NCBI GenBank assembly: GCA_964599375.1
Contig: CAZREW010000008.1
Coordinates: forward strand, 1 to 64,000
From: JAUWCL01 sp964599375
GTDB lineage: Bacteria > Krumholzibacteriota > Krumholzibacteriia > Krumholzibacteriales > Krumholzibacteriaceae
Direction of reading: 5' to 3'
Length of the DNA stretch: 64,000 nucleotides
This document shows positions 41,280 through 50,317 of this stretch, piece by piece. The position numbers were made by a program, and so were the translations under genes. The notes below the pieces were generated by a model. The model made no database searches. It was not told where the DNA came from and saw only the letters and a list, made by a program, of their open reading frames with translations. How positions within the stretch are numbered: position 1 is the stretch's first letter; every line of letters starts with the position of its first letter.

Positions 41280-41373
41280 ATTCTGCGTTAAGTGGACATG
41301 TACCCTTTAGGACGGAATCTTTCGGCGTGTGCCGTTTATAAATAGACCTGGACGCCCCTACTGGAGGTATTTC

Positions 41374-42063
41374 GTGAACCGCTTCAAAGACGAAAGACTT
41401 CTGGTCAGGACGGCAGCGGTGCTGTGCCTGGCCCTTATGATAACGACATTTCCCGCCGTAAGCTCTCCCCAGGGCACGGGAGAGCAGACGATCACCAATT
41501 ACGAGATCCTCGAGAAGATCGCCGGGGAAGCCATCGACGAGCTCTCAGGCAATATGCCCGCAATAGCGCGGGAGACCGTGATACTTCTCCGGAAGGAGGG
41601 GGGCGTCGGCTCAGGCATCGACAAGGTCTTCGAGAACGAGCTGGTCAGGAAGATGACGGGTGCTGGCCTGCGGATAGCCTCCAAGACAGGTGATACGGGA
41701 CAGACCGAGGTCTCGAAATACATCTTGTCCTACCAGATCATCAATTACTCGATAAAGTACCCGGAGATAGGGCGAAGTTACTGGATAGGGGCGAAAGAAG
41801 TAGAGAGGCTCGCCGAAATCGGCATATTCGCCAAGTTGCTCGATTCCGAGACCGGCGAGATCTTATGGGTCGGAGAAGCCCAGAAGAAGTTCGAGGACAG
41901 GATCGCGTACTCGCTGCTGGAACGCGTCGAAGACCCCTCGCGCGATTTCACCCAGCCGGTAAGGGACGAGATCCGGTGGAGCAGGTTCGTTGAACCAGTC
42001 GTCGTGACCGGGATCGTCGTGGGCCTTGTATACCTGTTCTTCTCGAACCAGGCTTCAAACTGA
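41374..42063 (+). CDS. Exported protein of unknown function with C-terminal membrane helix
   Basis: A 229-residue protein I do not recognise. The N-terminal hydrophobic segment LLVRTAAVLCLALMITTFPAVSS looks like a signal peptide. The mature region has an alternating pattern with SYQIINYSIKYPEIGRSYWIG and FAKLLDSETGEILWVGEAQ, which resembles the beta-rich core of periplasmic assembly proteins that act on a secreted partner. Near the C-terminus VEPVVVTGIVVGLVYLFFS is a membrane helix, so it may be anchored in the inner membrane. GTG at 41374 has GGAGG 6 nt upstream; the longer open frame is not used. Two TPR lipoprotein genes follow and likely act with it. Confidence 0.6.
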   Translation: MNRFKDERLLVRTAAVLCLALMITTFPAVSSPQGTGEQTITNYEILEKIAGEAIDELSGNMPAIARETVILLRKEGGVGSGIDKVFENELVRKMTGAGLRIASKTGDTGQTEVSKYILSYQIINYSIKYPEIGRSYWIGAKEVERLAEIGIFAKLLDSETGEILWVGEAQKKFEDRIAYSLLERVEDPSRDFTQPVRDEIRWSRFVEPVVVTGIVVGLVYLFFSNQASN

Positions 42064-42075
42064 ACCGGGATACGG

Positions 42076-43014
42076 ATGATTGTCTTCCGACTTCATTTAA
42101 GAAAGCTCGCGTTACTCGGTCTTGTCCTGGCTGTGGCTGTGGCGGTCTCCTGCGAAGGCAAGTCGGTGCTTCAGCAGGCAGAGGAGGAATACGCGAAGGG
42201 TAACTACCGGGAGGCCCTCTACATAGCGAGGCTTCACTTCCGGCGCGGCGGCGAAAGGACCCCCGAGCTCCTCTTTCTCTGCGGGAAAGCGTACATGATG
42301 CTCGGAATCGAGGCGGAGGCTTCGGACAGCTTCGCCGAGGTCTTCATCAGCGATTCGACATGGGCTCCCGCCATAGCCGGAGTGCTGAAGGATGAGGCGA
42401 TAGAGAGCCTCGAGGAGGGACTGACGGCCAAGGGAAGCCGGTTCATCATCCAGTCAGTGAATTACGATCCGGACCTCGATTTCGGCAGGTACAACTGGCT
42501 TGCCGGCGACCTGATGCTCGAACGGAAGGATTACCGGAGCGCGATACATTACTACTCCACGTTCCTCGTGGAATATCCCGACACCACCGGGGCGGCGGAG
42601 GTCATGATGGACCTCGGCACGGCATACGAGGGAAACGCCGATACGCTCAGGGCGATACAGCTCTACAGGGATTTTCAGGACCGTTTCCCGAAGAGCAGGC
42701 TGAGGAGCACGGCCGAGTGGAAGCTGGAGAACCTCCTTCTCGATTCGGGCAAGGAGATGCTGTCGGGCGGTGATCCGGAAGAGGCTGAAAGGATACTCGG
42801 CGGGCTGGCGGCGACGGCGGGGAACCCGCTCGTCAGGGAAAAGGCGAATTTCCTTCTAGCCGAGATATATGAATCAAGAGCCGACTATACAGCGGCTGTA
42901 AGATATTACACCGAGGTGATCAACCTCAACCTCGGATCGAGTGGAAGGCTCGTCGAGAAGGCGAAGGAAAGGATCGAGAGGATTGAAGCGGGCAGGAAAA
43001 AGAACCTTCGTTAG
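42076..43014 (+). CDS. TPR-repeat lipoprotein
   Basis: A 312-residue lipoprotein. LALLGLVLAVAVAVSC gives the lipidated Cys26. TPR-like units follow throughout: LQQAEEEYAKGNYREALYIAR, YNWLAGDLMLERKDYRSAIHYYSTFLVEYPD in outline, GTAYEGNADTLRAIQLYRDFQDRFPKS and FLLAEIYESRADYTAAVRYYTEV. The general build is like BamD or YbgF/CpoB periplasmic scaffolds. It starts 12 bp after the preceding unknown gene and overlaps the next TPR lipoprotein gene by 32 nt, so the two are coupled. Role is inferred only from architecture. Confidence 0.7.
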   Translation: MIVFRLHLRKLALLGLVLAVAVAVSCEGKSVLQQAEEEYAKGNYREALYIARLHFRRGGERTPELLFLCGKAYMMLGIEAEASDSFAEVFISDSTWAPAIAGVLKDEAIESLEEGLTAKGSRFIIQSVNYDPDLDFGRYNWLAGDLMLERKDYRSAIHYYSTFLVEYPDTTGAAEVMMDLGTAYEGNADTLRAIQLYRDFQDRFPKSRLRSTAEWKLENLLLDSGKEMLSGGDPEEAERILGGLAATAGNPLVREKANFLLAEIYESRADYTAAVRYYTEVINLNLGSSGRLVEKAKERIERIEAGRKKNLR

Positions 43015-43774
43015 GGCGCTGGCAGTCCTGATACTGTCTTCGTCTGTCGCGGCGGTCTGGTCATGCGGCGGGCCTTACTCCGCCCGCAGCGTGAACGTCC
43101 CGGACGAGAAGCTGCGTATAGCCGACGAGCTCTACGCGAAGGGGAAGTACACTCAGGCGGGCATGGAGTATAAGGATTTTCTCGCAGTCTTCGCCGGGGA
43201 CGAGAGGAGCGACTACGCCCAGTTCATGCTGGCCGAGTCATACCGGGGTGCTAAGGAATTCGCGCTCGCGGCGGTCGAGTACAGGATACTGACGGCGGAT
43301 TTCGGTTACAGCGAATATATCGATGACGCGTTCTTTCTCGAGGGCCTGTGCGCGTTCGAGATGACCCAGAGACCGGAGAGGGATCAGCGCCAGGCATATG
43401 ACGCGCTCGCGAGGATAAATCGGTTCCTCAGCATATTCCCCGACAGCCCGCGCAGGGAGGAAGCCCTGCAGATCCGGGACCAGATATATGACCTCCTGGG
43501 GAAGAAGGCGTTTGAGAGCGCGAAGCTCTATTTCAAGAGGAAGCACTACGGCGCCGCCGAGATCTATTTCAGAAAGGTCGTCAACGAGTATCCCGCGACC
43601 TCCTGGGCCGCCCGCAGCTGGTACTATATCGGGTATATCAGCCAATACAGGGGCGAGGATGACGCTGCCGCCGAGGCATACAGCAGGGCGGTACAGTCTG
43701 AATTCGATTTTTCAGAGAAAAGATCGGCCGCATCGCAGCTCAGGAAGCTTTCGAAAGAGAAGTCCGGTGAGTGA
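42983..43774 (+). CDS. BamD-like TPR lipoprotein
   Basis: A 263-residue lipoprotein. FVRALAVLILSSSVAAVWSC gives Cys28. The mature part is similar to BamD, the TPR subunit of the outer-membrane assembly machine: KLRIADELYAKGKYTQAGMEYKDFLAVF (first repeat), YAQFMLAESYRGAKEFALAAVEYR, DAFFLEGLCAFE, INRFLSIFPDSPRREEALQ and FKRKHYGAAEIYFRKVVNEYPATSWA, which carries the usual NEYP-type motif. TTG at 42983 with AGAGGA upstream is the likely start. BamA lies 13 kb away in the same window, so this is the best candidate for its partner here. It overlaps nadD by 8 nt. Confidence 0.75.
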   Translation: MKRAGKRTFVRALAVLILSSSVAAVWSCGGPYSARSVNVPDEKLRIADELYAKGKYTQAGMEYKDFLAVFAGDERSDYAQFMLAESYRGAKEFALAAVEYRILTADFGYSEYIDDAFFLEGLCAFEMTQRPERDQRQAYDALARINRFLSIFPDSPRREEALQIRDQIYDLLGKKAFESAKLYFKRKHYGAAEIYFRKVVNEYPATSWAARSWYYIGYISQYRGEDDAAAEAYSRAVQSEFDFSEKRSAASQLRKLSKEKSGE

Positions 43775-44360
43775 TGGTGAGAGGATAGGGCTGTTCGGAG
43801 GATCCTTCGATCCAGTCCATACCGGGCACCTGATCCTCGCTCAGATGGCCGCCGATTTCGCCGGCCTGGACAGGGTGCTGTTCATGCCTACCGCTGCCCC
43901 TCCGCACAAGACCGGCAGGACCCTTTCTCCCTTCGATGACCGCATGGAGATGGTCCGCCTCGCCATCGAGGGGAACAGCATCTTCGAGCTCTCGCTTCTG
44001 GAGGGATCCGAAGGCCCGTCCTACACCTGGGAATCGGTCCTCCATTACGCGCGGGCGGGTTATGAAAGGGAAAGGCTTCACCTTATAGTGGGCGGCGATT
44101 CTCTTTCAGAGATGGGGAACTGGCGGAACCACGGGGTGATATTCGACAGTGCCACTATAATAGCAATGACCAGGCCGGGAAGCCCGGATACGCCGGCTCT
44201 TCCGGCCGGGGCCGCCGTGATGATCCTCGAGACCGGCGCGAACATGATCTCGTCGAGCGAGATCCGCAGCCGGGTCCGGGAGGGGCGCTCCATAAGGTAT
44301 CTTGTGCCCGCTCCGGTCGAACGATATATCCTCGACAGGGGACTGTACACCGGCATATGA
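43767..44360 (+). CDS. nadD: Nicotinate-nucleotide adenylyltransferase
   Basis: A 197-residue enzyme that joins nicotinate mononucleotide and ATP in NAD synthesis. The nucleotidyltransferase signature is IGLFGGSFDPVHTGHLILAQ, with the HxGH motif. FMPTAAPPHKTGRTLSPFDDRMEMVRLAI and VGGDSLSEMGNW are family motifs, and the C-terminus shows ISSSEIRSRVREGRSIRYLVP (quoted in parts). GTG at 43767 is the start, overlapping the BamD-like gene by 8 nt. Length is normal. The gene lies 15 bp before polA. Confidence 0.95.
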   Translation: MSDGERIGLFGGSFDPVHTGHLILAQMAADFAGLDRVLFMPTAAPPHKTGRTLSPFDDRMEMVRLAIEGNSIFELSLLEGSEGPSYTWESVLHYARAGYERERLHLIVGGDSLSEMGNWRNHGVIFDSATIIAMTRPGSPDTPALPAGAAVMILETGANMISSSEIRSRVREGRSIRYLVPAPVERYILDRGLYTGI

Positions 44361-44375
44361 CGACGGAGGGCCGTA

Positions 44376-47087
44376 ATGGCACTTTTCCTGATAGACGGGC
44401 ACGCCATCGCCTACAGGTCATATTACGCGTTCATCAATAATCCGCTCACTAACGCGCGTGGAGAGAACACAAGCGCGGTGTACGGTTTCCTCAGGACCAT
44501 CCTGCAGCTTATGGACAGGTATGACCCCGAGATCATCGCGTGCGTGTTCGACAGCGAAGAGGAGACGGAGCGCCACAGGGAATACTCGGAATACAAGGCC
44601 CACAGGAAAGAGATGCCGGACGACCTTTCGCCTCAGTTCCCGGTCATCATACGGATGCTCGAGGCGATGGGGATACCAGTCGTCGTCAAGCCGGGGTACG
44701 AGGCTGACGATATAATCGCGACGCTGGCCCGGGAAGCTGAAGCGGAAGGCATGGATGTCAGGATAGTGACCGGGGACAAGGACCTCTTCCAGCTCCTTTC
44801 CGACCGCGTAAATATCATAAGGCCGGGCAAGGGGACCAACCTCTCAGACCTGGCGGGGCCTGAGCTGGTCGCCCGGAAGTACGGCCTTCGGCCCGATCAG
44901 GTAGCCGACCTGCTTGCCCTCATGGGGGACAGCTCGGACAATATCCCCGGCGTGAAGGGGATAGGCGAAAAGACTGCCGTAAGGCTTCTACTCGAGTTCG
45001 GTTCTCTCGACGCGATCCTGGCTCGAAGCGCCGAGATCGAGCCGGCGCACGTGCGGCGAAAGATAGAGGAAGACAGGGAAGGCGCGCTGATGTCGAAGGA
45101 ACTGGTGACGCTGGCGGACGTGCCGCTCGACGTGGACATATTTCAGCTGGGAAGGGGAAAGAGGGACGACGACGCGCTGCTGGACATGCTCCTCGACCTC
45201 GAATTCAACCAGGTGATAAAGGAGCTCGGCCTCGGGCGGAGCGTTTCGGGGTCGCCCGGCGATTATGTGACGGTGGACGAGGCGGGGATGCAGGACCTCG
45301 CGTCTGTCCTGACCGCTGCCGGCGCTTTCGCGCTCGATACCGAGACGACATCGCTAGATCCGCTGGTGGCTGAGCTGGTCGGGATCTCGTTCTGCTGCGA
45401 GGAGGGCAAGGCCTTCTTCGTGCCCGTCGAGTCGCGCGGGACGAGTCAGAGCACCGGCCTGTTCGACCTGGAAGGGGAATCCACCGGGATCCCGCTCGAA
45501 CGTGTGAGAGAAGTCCTCGGGCCGGCCCTCGAAAGCGGCGCCACGGAGAAGACTGGCCACAACATAAAGTACGACCTTATGGTGCTTGAGGCTCACGGGC
45601 TTCCCGTGGGGAACGTCAGATGGGACACGATGATCGCTTCGTACTGTCTCGATCCTTCGAGACGTTCGCATTCGCTCGATAACCTCGCGATGGACCATTT
45701 CCGCCACAGGATGATCCCGTACCAGGACCTGTTCGATAAAGGCGACCGGACGCGCGACATAAGGACCGTTCCCCTCTCGAGGCTGTCGCACTATGCCTGC
45801 GAGGACGCCGACTATACGCTGCGTCTGCGCGAGCTGTTCGAGCCCGGCCTGGTCGGGACCGATGTCGGCAGGCTTTTCACCGACATCGAGATGCCTCTGA
45901 GCTTCGTGCTCAAGAGGATGGAACAGGAGGGGATGGGAGTCGACACGGGGAAGCTGAAGTCCCTGTCCGGCGTGGTCTCGACGGAACTCGACAGACTGAC
46001 CGCGGAGATATACGCCCTTGCCGGCGAGACTTTCAATATCAACTCGGGCAAACAGCTCCAGCAGGTCCTGTTCGACAAGCTCGGTCTGCCCTCCTCGAGA
46101 AAGACGAGGACGGGATTGTCGACCGATGTGAGGGTACTCACCGAACTCGCCGTCGAGCACCCCATCGCAGGGCTGATACTGGAGTACAGGCAGCTCAGCA
46201 AGCTGGCCAGTACTTACATAGATGCTCTTCCGAAACTCGTCAACGAGGATACGGGGAGGATCCATACATCGTTCAACCAGACGGTGACCGCGACGGGCCG
46301 GCTCTCATCGAGCGAGCCGAACCTGCAGAACATTCCGATCAGGACGGAGATGGGAAGGCGCATAAGAGAAGCCTTCGTGCCCCGCAGGGGGAATATCCTC
46401 GTGGACGCGGACTACTCGCAGATAGAGCTCAGGATAATGGCCCATCTCTCCGGCGACCCGGAGCTGGTCGCCGCCTTCAGGGAACAAGCCGACATACATT
46501 CGCGCACCGCCGCGAGGATATTCGGCGTGGATGAGGGGGATGTCAGCGGAGAGATGCGCGCCAGGGCAAAGACGATAAACTTCGGCGTGATGTACGGGCA
46601 GGGACCGAGAGCCCTTTCCCAGCAGCTGCGGATCCCTTTCGAGGAGGCGAAGGCGTTCATAGACGAGTACTTCGAGAAATATCCCGGGATAAGGGACTTT
46701 ATCGAAGATTCGAAAAAGAGCGCTCGGGAGAAGGGCTACGCGGAGACCCTGCTTGGCAGGCGCCGCCCGCTTCCCGAGATAGACTCGGGCGACGGCAGGT
46801 TGAGGAGCTTCGCCGAGAGGATAGCTGTGAACATGCCGATCCAGGGGACCGCGGCGGACATGATCAAGATAGCCATGATAGACATCGACGCCGCGCTGTC
46901 GGCGAAGGGCCTCGGGGCCAGGATGGTGCTCCAGGTCCACGACGAACTCGTCTTCGATGTGCCGTCCGCCGAGAAGGAAGAAGTGATAAAGCTGGTCAGA
47001 GATAAGATGGAAGCGGCCGTAAGGCTCGACGTACCTCTGAAGGTCGAAGTCGGTTCCGGCGAAAACTGGCTGGAGGCGCACGGATGA
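44376..47087 (+). CDS. polA: DNA polymerase I
   Basis: A 903-residue enzyme for Okazaki fragment maturation and repair. The 5' nuclease occupies the first 290 residues (FLIDGHAIAYRSYYAF; VTGDKDLFQLLSDRV; LMGDSSDNIPGVKGIG). The 3'-5' exonuclease follows, and its metal ligands are present: DTETTSLDP, HNIKYDLMVLE and CEDADYTLRLREL, so proofreading should be intact. The polymerase domain has DYSQIELRIMAHLSGD (motif A), RARAKTINFGVMYGQG (motif B) and VLQVHDELVFDVP (motif C). Start ATG 44376. It ends with a 4-nt overlap with coaE. Confidence 0.96.
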   Translation: MALFLIDGHAIAYRSYYAFINNPLTNARGENTSAVYGFLRTILQLMDRYDPEIIACVFDSEEETERHREYSEYKAHRKEMPDDLSPQFPVIIRMLEAMGIPVVVKPGYEADDIIATLAREAEAEGMDVRIVTGDKDLFQLLSDRVNIIRPGKGTNLSDLAGPELVARKYGLRPDQVADLLALMGDSSDNIPGVKGIGEKTAVRLLLEFGSLDAILARSAEIEPAHVRRKIEEDREGALMSKELVTLADVPLDVDIFQLGRGKRDDDALLDMLLDLEFNQVIKELGLGRSVSGSPGDYVTVDEAGMQDLASVLTAAGAFALDTETTSLDPLVAELVGISFCCEEGKAFFVPVESRGTSQSTGLFDLEGESTGIPLERVREVLGPALESGATEKTGHNIKYDLMVLEAHGLPVGNVRWDTMIASYCLDPSRRSHSLDNLAMDHFRHRMIPYQDLFDKGDRTRDIRTVPLSRLSHYACEDADYTLRLRELFEPGLVGTDVGRLFTDIEMPLSFVLKRMEQEGMGVDTGKLKSLSGVVSTELDRLTAEIYALAGETFNINSGKQLQQVLFDKLGLPSSRKTRTGLSTDVRVLTELAVEHPIAGLILEYRQLSKLASTYIDALPKLVNEDTGRIHTSFNQTVTATGRLSSSEPNLQNIPIRTEMGRRIREAFVPRRGNILVDADYSQIELRIMAHLSGDPELVAAFREQADIHSRTAARIFGVDEGDVSGEMRARAKTINFGVMYGQGPRALSQQLRIPFEEAKAFIDEYFEKYPGIRDFIEDSKKSAREKGYAETLLGRRRPLPEIDSGDGRLRSFAERIAVNMPIQGTAADMIKIAMIDIDAALSAKGLGARMVLQVHDELVFDVPSAEKEEVIKLVRDKMEAAVRLDVPLKVEVGSGENWLEAHG

Positions 47088-47704
47088 AAGTACCCCTGAT
47101 AGTGGTCACAGGCCCCATCGCCTCGGGCAAGTCGACCGTGGCAAGGATCATGGCCGAAGCCGGCGGCGTCTATGTGGATGCCGATATGCTGGCTCATGAG
47201 GCCCTGGAAGACCCGGGTTTCATCGAGAGGCTCATAGAGGAGTTCGGCGCCGAGATAATAGGGGAGGACAGAAAGGTATCGAGGCTCAGGCTGGCCGGTG
47301 TCGTCTTTTCCGACCAGAAGAAGCTCGACCGGCTCAATGCGATCATAAAGCCGTTCGTCAAGAAGCTGGCGACTGAAAAGCTCAATCAGCTGGCCGAGAT
47401 ATCAAGATACATAGTCCTTGATGCCGTGCTGTTTTTGCAGTATAAATTCAGGCTCAAGGCGGACCTCGTTGTGCTCACAGAAGCGCCTGAGGAGGTCCGC
47501 ATCCGCAGGATGATGCGCAGGAACGGCTTCGATCGCAAGGGCGCCGAGATGCGTATAGAGCGCCAGAGGAACCTCTTCGCGGACTGGGAGAGAGCGGGCG
47601 TAAGGATCGACACGGACGCGTCCCTCGATGAGGTCAGGAAGGAAGCAGTGCGGATAAGAGACGAGTTTCTCGAACAGCACGGCCGAATACGGAGGAAAAT
47701 CTGA
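47084..47704 (+). CDS. coaE: Dephospho-CoA kinase
   Basis: A 206-residue kinase that completes coenzyme A synthesis. The P-loop is VTGPIASGKSTVARIMAE. DADMLAHEALEDPGFIERLIEEFG and the DAVLFLQYKFRLKADLVVL segments match the CoA-binding and lid regions, and RNGFDRKGAEMRIERQ fits the lid. The start overlaps polA by 4 nt and the stop overlaps prfB by one base (TGATG). The N-terminal GPIASGK is slightly different from the common GGIGSGK, but the GK-S is kept. Confidence 0.92.
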   Translation: MKVPLIVVTGPIASGKSTVARIMAEAGGVYVDADMLAHEALEDPGFIERLIEEFGAEIIGEDRKVSRLRLAGVVFSDQKKLDRLNAIIKPFVKKLATEKLNQLAEISRYIVLDAVLFLQYKFRLKADLVVLTEAPEEVRIRRMMRRNGFDRKGAEMRIERQRNLFADWERAGVRIDTDASLDEVRKEAVRIRDEFLEQHGRIRRKI

Positions 47705-48817
47705 TGCAGGAGAGGTTATCGTCGAAGGAAGCCGCGGAAGCAGTAGCGAGAGCGGAAGAGCAGCTGCTCAGCCTCAAGGAGTATCTTTGACCTCGAGACG
47801 ATGACGGCCGGGGTCGCTGAGATCGAGAAAAGGATGGCCGCGCCCGAGTTCTGGAACGAAAGGGAAAAGGCCGAGAAACTCGTATCGAGGCTCAAGGAAC
47901 TCAGGAGCAGGCTCGATCCGTTCCTCAGGATCAAATCGGATATCGATTCCCTCAAGGAGCTTATCACCCTCGGCGAGGAGGACGAGTCTATCCTGGATGA
48001 CATCGGCGGTGAGCTCGAGAAGATCGAGCGCGACCTGGCCGGGTTCGAGATGGACGTACTTCTCTCCGGGGAAAACGACCGCGGGAACGCCATCGTGAAC
48101 ATCCATCCCGGAGCGGGCGGGACAGAGTCGCAGGACTGGGCGGAGATGCTGTTGCGCATGTACACCCGGTATCTCGAGACGAGGGATTATACATTCAGGA
48201 TACTGGATCTTCAGCCCGGCGATGAGGCCGGGATAAAGAACGCCACGATAGAGGTGCGCGGGGACCTTGCATTCGGACGGCTCAAATCCGAGAGCGGCAT
48301 ACACCGGCTCGTGAGGATCTCACCCTTCGACGCGAATCACAGGCGGCACACTTCGTTCGCCGCGGTGCACGTCTATCCGGAGATAGACGACAAGATCGAA
48401 GTGGAGATCGATCCGGATGAGATACGCGTCGATACCTACCGGGCGAGTGGGGCCGGCGGGCAGCATGTCAACAAGACCTCCTCGGCGGTGAGGATCACCC
48501 ATTTCCCCACCGGCATAGTGGTCCAGTGCCAGAACGAGCGATCTCAGCACAGGAACCGGGAGATGGCGATGAAGGTCTTGAGGGCCCGTATCTACGCGAA
48601 GCTGATGGAAGAGGAGTCCGAGAAGCAGAACGCGGCGGCGGGGGAGAAGAAGGACATATCCTGGGGGAACCAGATAAGGAGCTACGTGTTTCATCCATAC
48701 ACGATGGTGAAGGACCACAGGACGGGAGTCCAGACGGGTAATATCCAGGCCGTGATGGACGGCGATATAGAGAAGTTCATGGAAGGCTATCTGAAATGGA
48801 AGGAAAGGAAGAACTGA
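47704..48817 (+). CDS. prfB: Peptide chain release factor 2, made by programmed +1 frameshift
   Basis: About 370 residues in two frames. The first 28 codons (MQERLSSKEAAEAVARAEEQ...) end at an in-frame TGA (47788-47790). Translation continues in the +1 frame with DLETMTAGVAEIEKRMAAPEFWN, the normal RF2 N-terminal helix. RF2 reads UAA and UGA, so low RF2 lets the ribosome shift, a known autoregulatory loop. The GGQ catalytic motif is in YRASGAGGQHVNKTSSAVR, and CQNERSQHRNREMAM follows. Annotating from the later ATG at 47801 would lose about 32 residues. The start overlaps coaE (TGATG) and the end overlaps lysS by 22 nt. Confidence 0.93.
47776..47791 (+). promoter_or_regulatory. RF2 programmed frameshift site
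   Basis: AAGGAG (47776-47781), then TAT, then CTT TGA C (47785-47791). The internal Shine-Dalgarno ends 3 nt before the CTT slip codon, the same spacing as the E. coli prfB site (GGGGG-TAT-CTT-TGA-C). The +1 frame opens directly at GAC. Confidence 0.93.
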
Positions 48818-50310
48818 AGTTGAGCGAGAATGTAAAGAAGGACGGTGGGAGCGAGAGGGAAGTGCGAATCCGCAAGCTGGAGGAACTCCGCGGGATCGGA
48901 GTGAATCCCTATCCCTACAGGTTCGAGCGCACCCACACCCTGGCCGAAGCAGCGGAGAACGAGGAGGCTCTTTCCGCCGCGGAAACCTCCGCGTCCTTTG
49001 CCGGAAGGGTCATGGCCATGCGGGGGCACGGGCATACCTCTTTCGGTAACATCAAGGACGGCTCGGGAAACATGCAGTTCTATATAAAGGACGCCGAGGT
49101 GGACGAGAAGACGTGGCAGACATTCAAGCTGCTCGACCTTGGCGATATCATCGGCGTCTCGGGAAGCCTTTTCAGGACGAGGACAGGTGAGCTCACGATC
49201 AAGGTGAAGACGCTCGAGCTCCTCTCAAAGTCGCTTCTTCCGCTGCCGGAGAAGTACCACGGCCTGCAGGACAAGGAGCTGAGGTACAGGCGGCGCTACC
49301 TCGACCTTATCGTCAACGATGAGGTGATGGAGGTCTTCAGGACCAGGTCCAGGATAATAGATGCAATAAGGGCTTTCCTGAACGAGAAGGGTTTTCTCGA
49401 GGTGGAGACGCCTATCCTGCAGCCGCTGTACGGCGGCGCCATGGCGAGGCCGTTCGTCACCCACCATAACGCCCTCGACATGAGGCTCTATCTCAGGATC
49501 GCGGACGAGCTCTATCTGAAGAGGCTGATAGTAGGGGGGATGGAGCGCGTCTTCGAGTTCTGCAAGGATTTCAGGAACGAGGGGATGGACAGGTCGCACA
49601 ACCCGGAGTTCACGATGCTGGAATGCTACGCGGCCTACTGGGACTACGGCGATATGATGGATCTCGTCGAATCGCTCTACCAGAAACTGGCCGAAGAGGT
49701 CCTGGGCACCACGAAGATAAAGTACGGCGAACACGAGATCGATCTCTCCTCCCCCTGGAGAAGGCTTCCTTTCTTCGATTCGATAGAGGAGAAGACGGGC
49801 AGGGACCTGCGGGAAGCCTCCGAGGAGGAACTCCGTACGACGGCAAAGAAGCACGGTATAGATCTCGAGGGAGTCTCCGGGCGGGGGGGCCTAATAGACG
49901 CGATATTCTCGGAACTCGTCGAGCCGCACCTCATACAGCCCGTATTCATCACGGACTATCCGGTCGAACTCTCGCCGCTAGCCAAGGTACACAGGAGCGA
50001 GAAGGGGCTGGTCGAGAGGTTCGAGCCCTATATAGCTGGATTCGAGGTCGGAAACGCGTTCAGCGAGCTCAACGACCCGCTCGACCAGCGCGAGCGGTTC
50101 GAGCAGCAGACGAGGATGAAGATGGACGGGGCTGACGAGACACATCCGGTCGACGAGGACTATATCAGGGCCCTTGAGCACGGGATGCCCCCGACCGGGG
50201 GCCTGGGTATAGGCATAGACCGCCTCGTGATGCTCCTGACCGATTCTCATTCGATAAGGGACGTCATCCTGTTTCCCGCGATGAGGCCGGAGACGGGAAG
50301 GGACGGCTGA
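48796..50310 (+). CDS. lysS: Lysyl-tRNA synthetase, class II
   Basis: A 504-residue synthetase that charges tRNA-Lys. The OB-fold anticodon domain spans about 65-155 (FAGRVMAMRGHGHTSFGNIKD). Motif 1 begins at RTRSRIIDAIRAFLNEKGFLEVETP, motif 2 is EFCKDFRNEGMDRSHNPEFTMLE, and motif 3 is GLGIGIDRLVMLLTDSHSIRDVILFP, each quoted in part. The ATG at 48796 overlaps prfB by 22 nt; a TTG at 48820 is a less likely start. The prfB-lysS order is common in bacteria. Length is typical. Confidence 0.95.
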   Translation: MEGKEELKLSENVKKDGGSEREVRIRKLEELRGIGVNPYPYRFERTHTLAEAAENEEALSAAETSASFAGRVMAMRGHGHTSFGNIKDGSGNMQFYIKDAEVDEKTWQTFKLLDLGDIIGVSGSLFRTRTGELTIKVKTLELLSKSLLPLPEKYHGLQDKELRYRRRYLDLIVNDEVMEVFRTRSRIIDAIRAFLNEKGFLEVETPILQPLYGGAMARPFVTHHNALDMRLYLRIADELYLKRLIVGGMERVFEFCKDFRNEGMDRSHNPEFTMLECYAAYWDYGDMMDLVESLYQKLAEEVLGTTKIKYGEHEIDLSSPWRRLPFFDSIEEKTGRDLREASEEELRTTAKKHGIDLEGVSGRGGLIDAIFSELVEPHLIQPVFITDYPVELSPLAKVHRSEKGLVERFEPYIAGFEVGNAFSELNDPLDQRERFEQQTRMKMDGADETHPVDEDYIRALEHGMPPTGGLGIGIDRLVMLLTDSHSIRDVILFPAMRPETGRDG

Positions 50311-50317
50311 AGGAAGC

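Noticed and set aside
47801..48817. prfB starting at the ATG at 47801
   Set aside because: The upstream frame ends at a perfect RF2 slip site and begins with a coupled ATG, so the frameshift product is far more likely.
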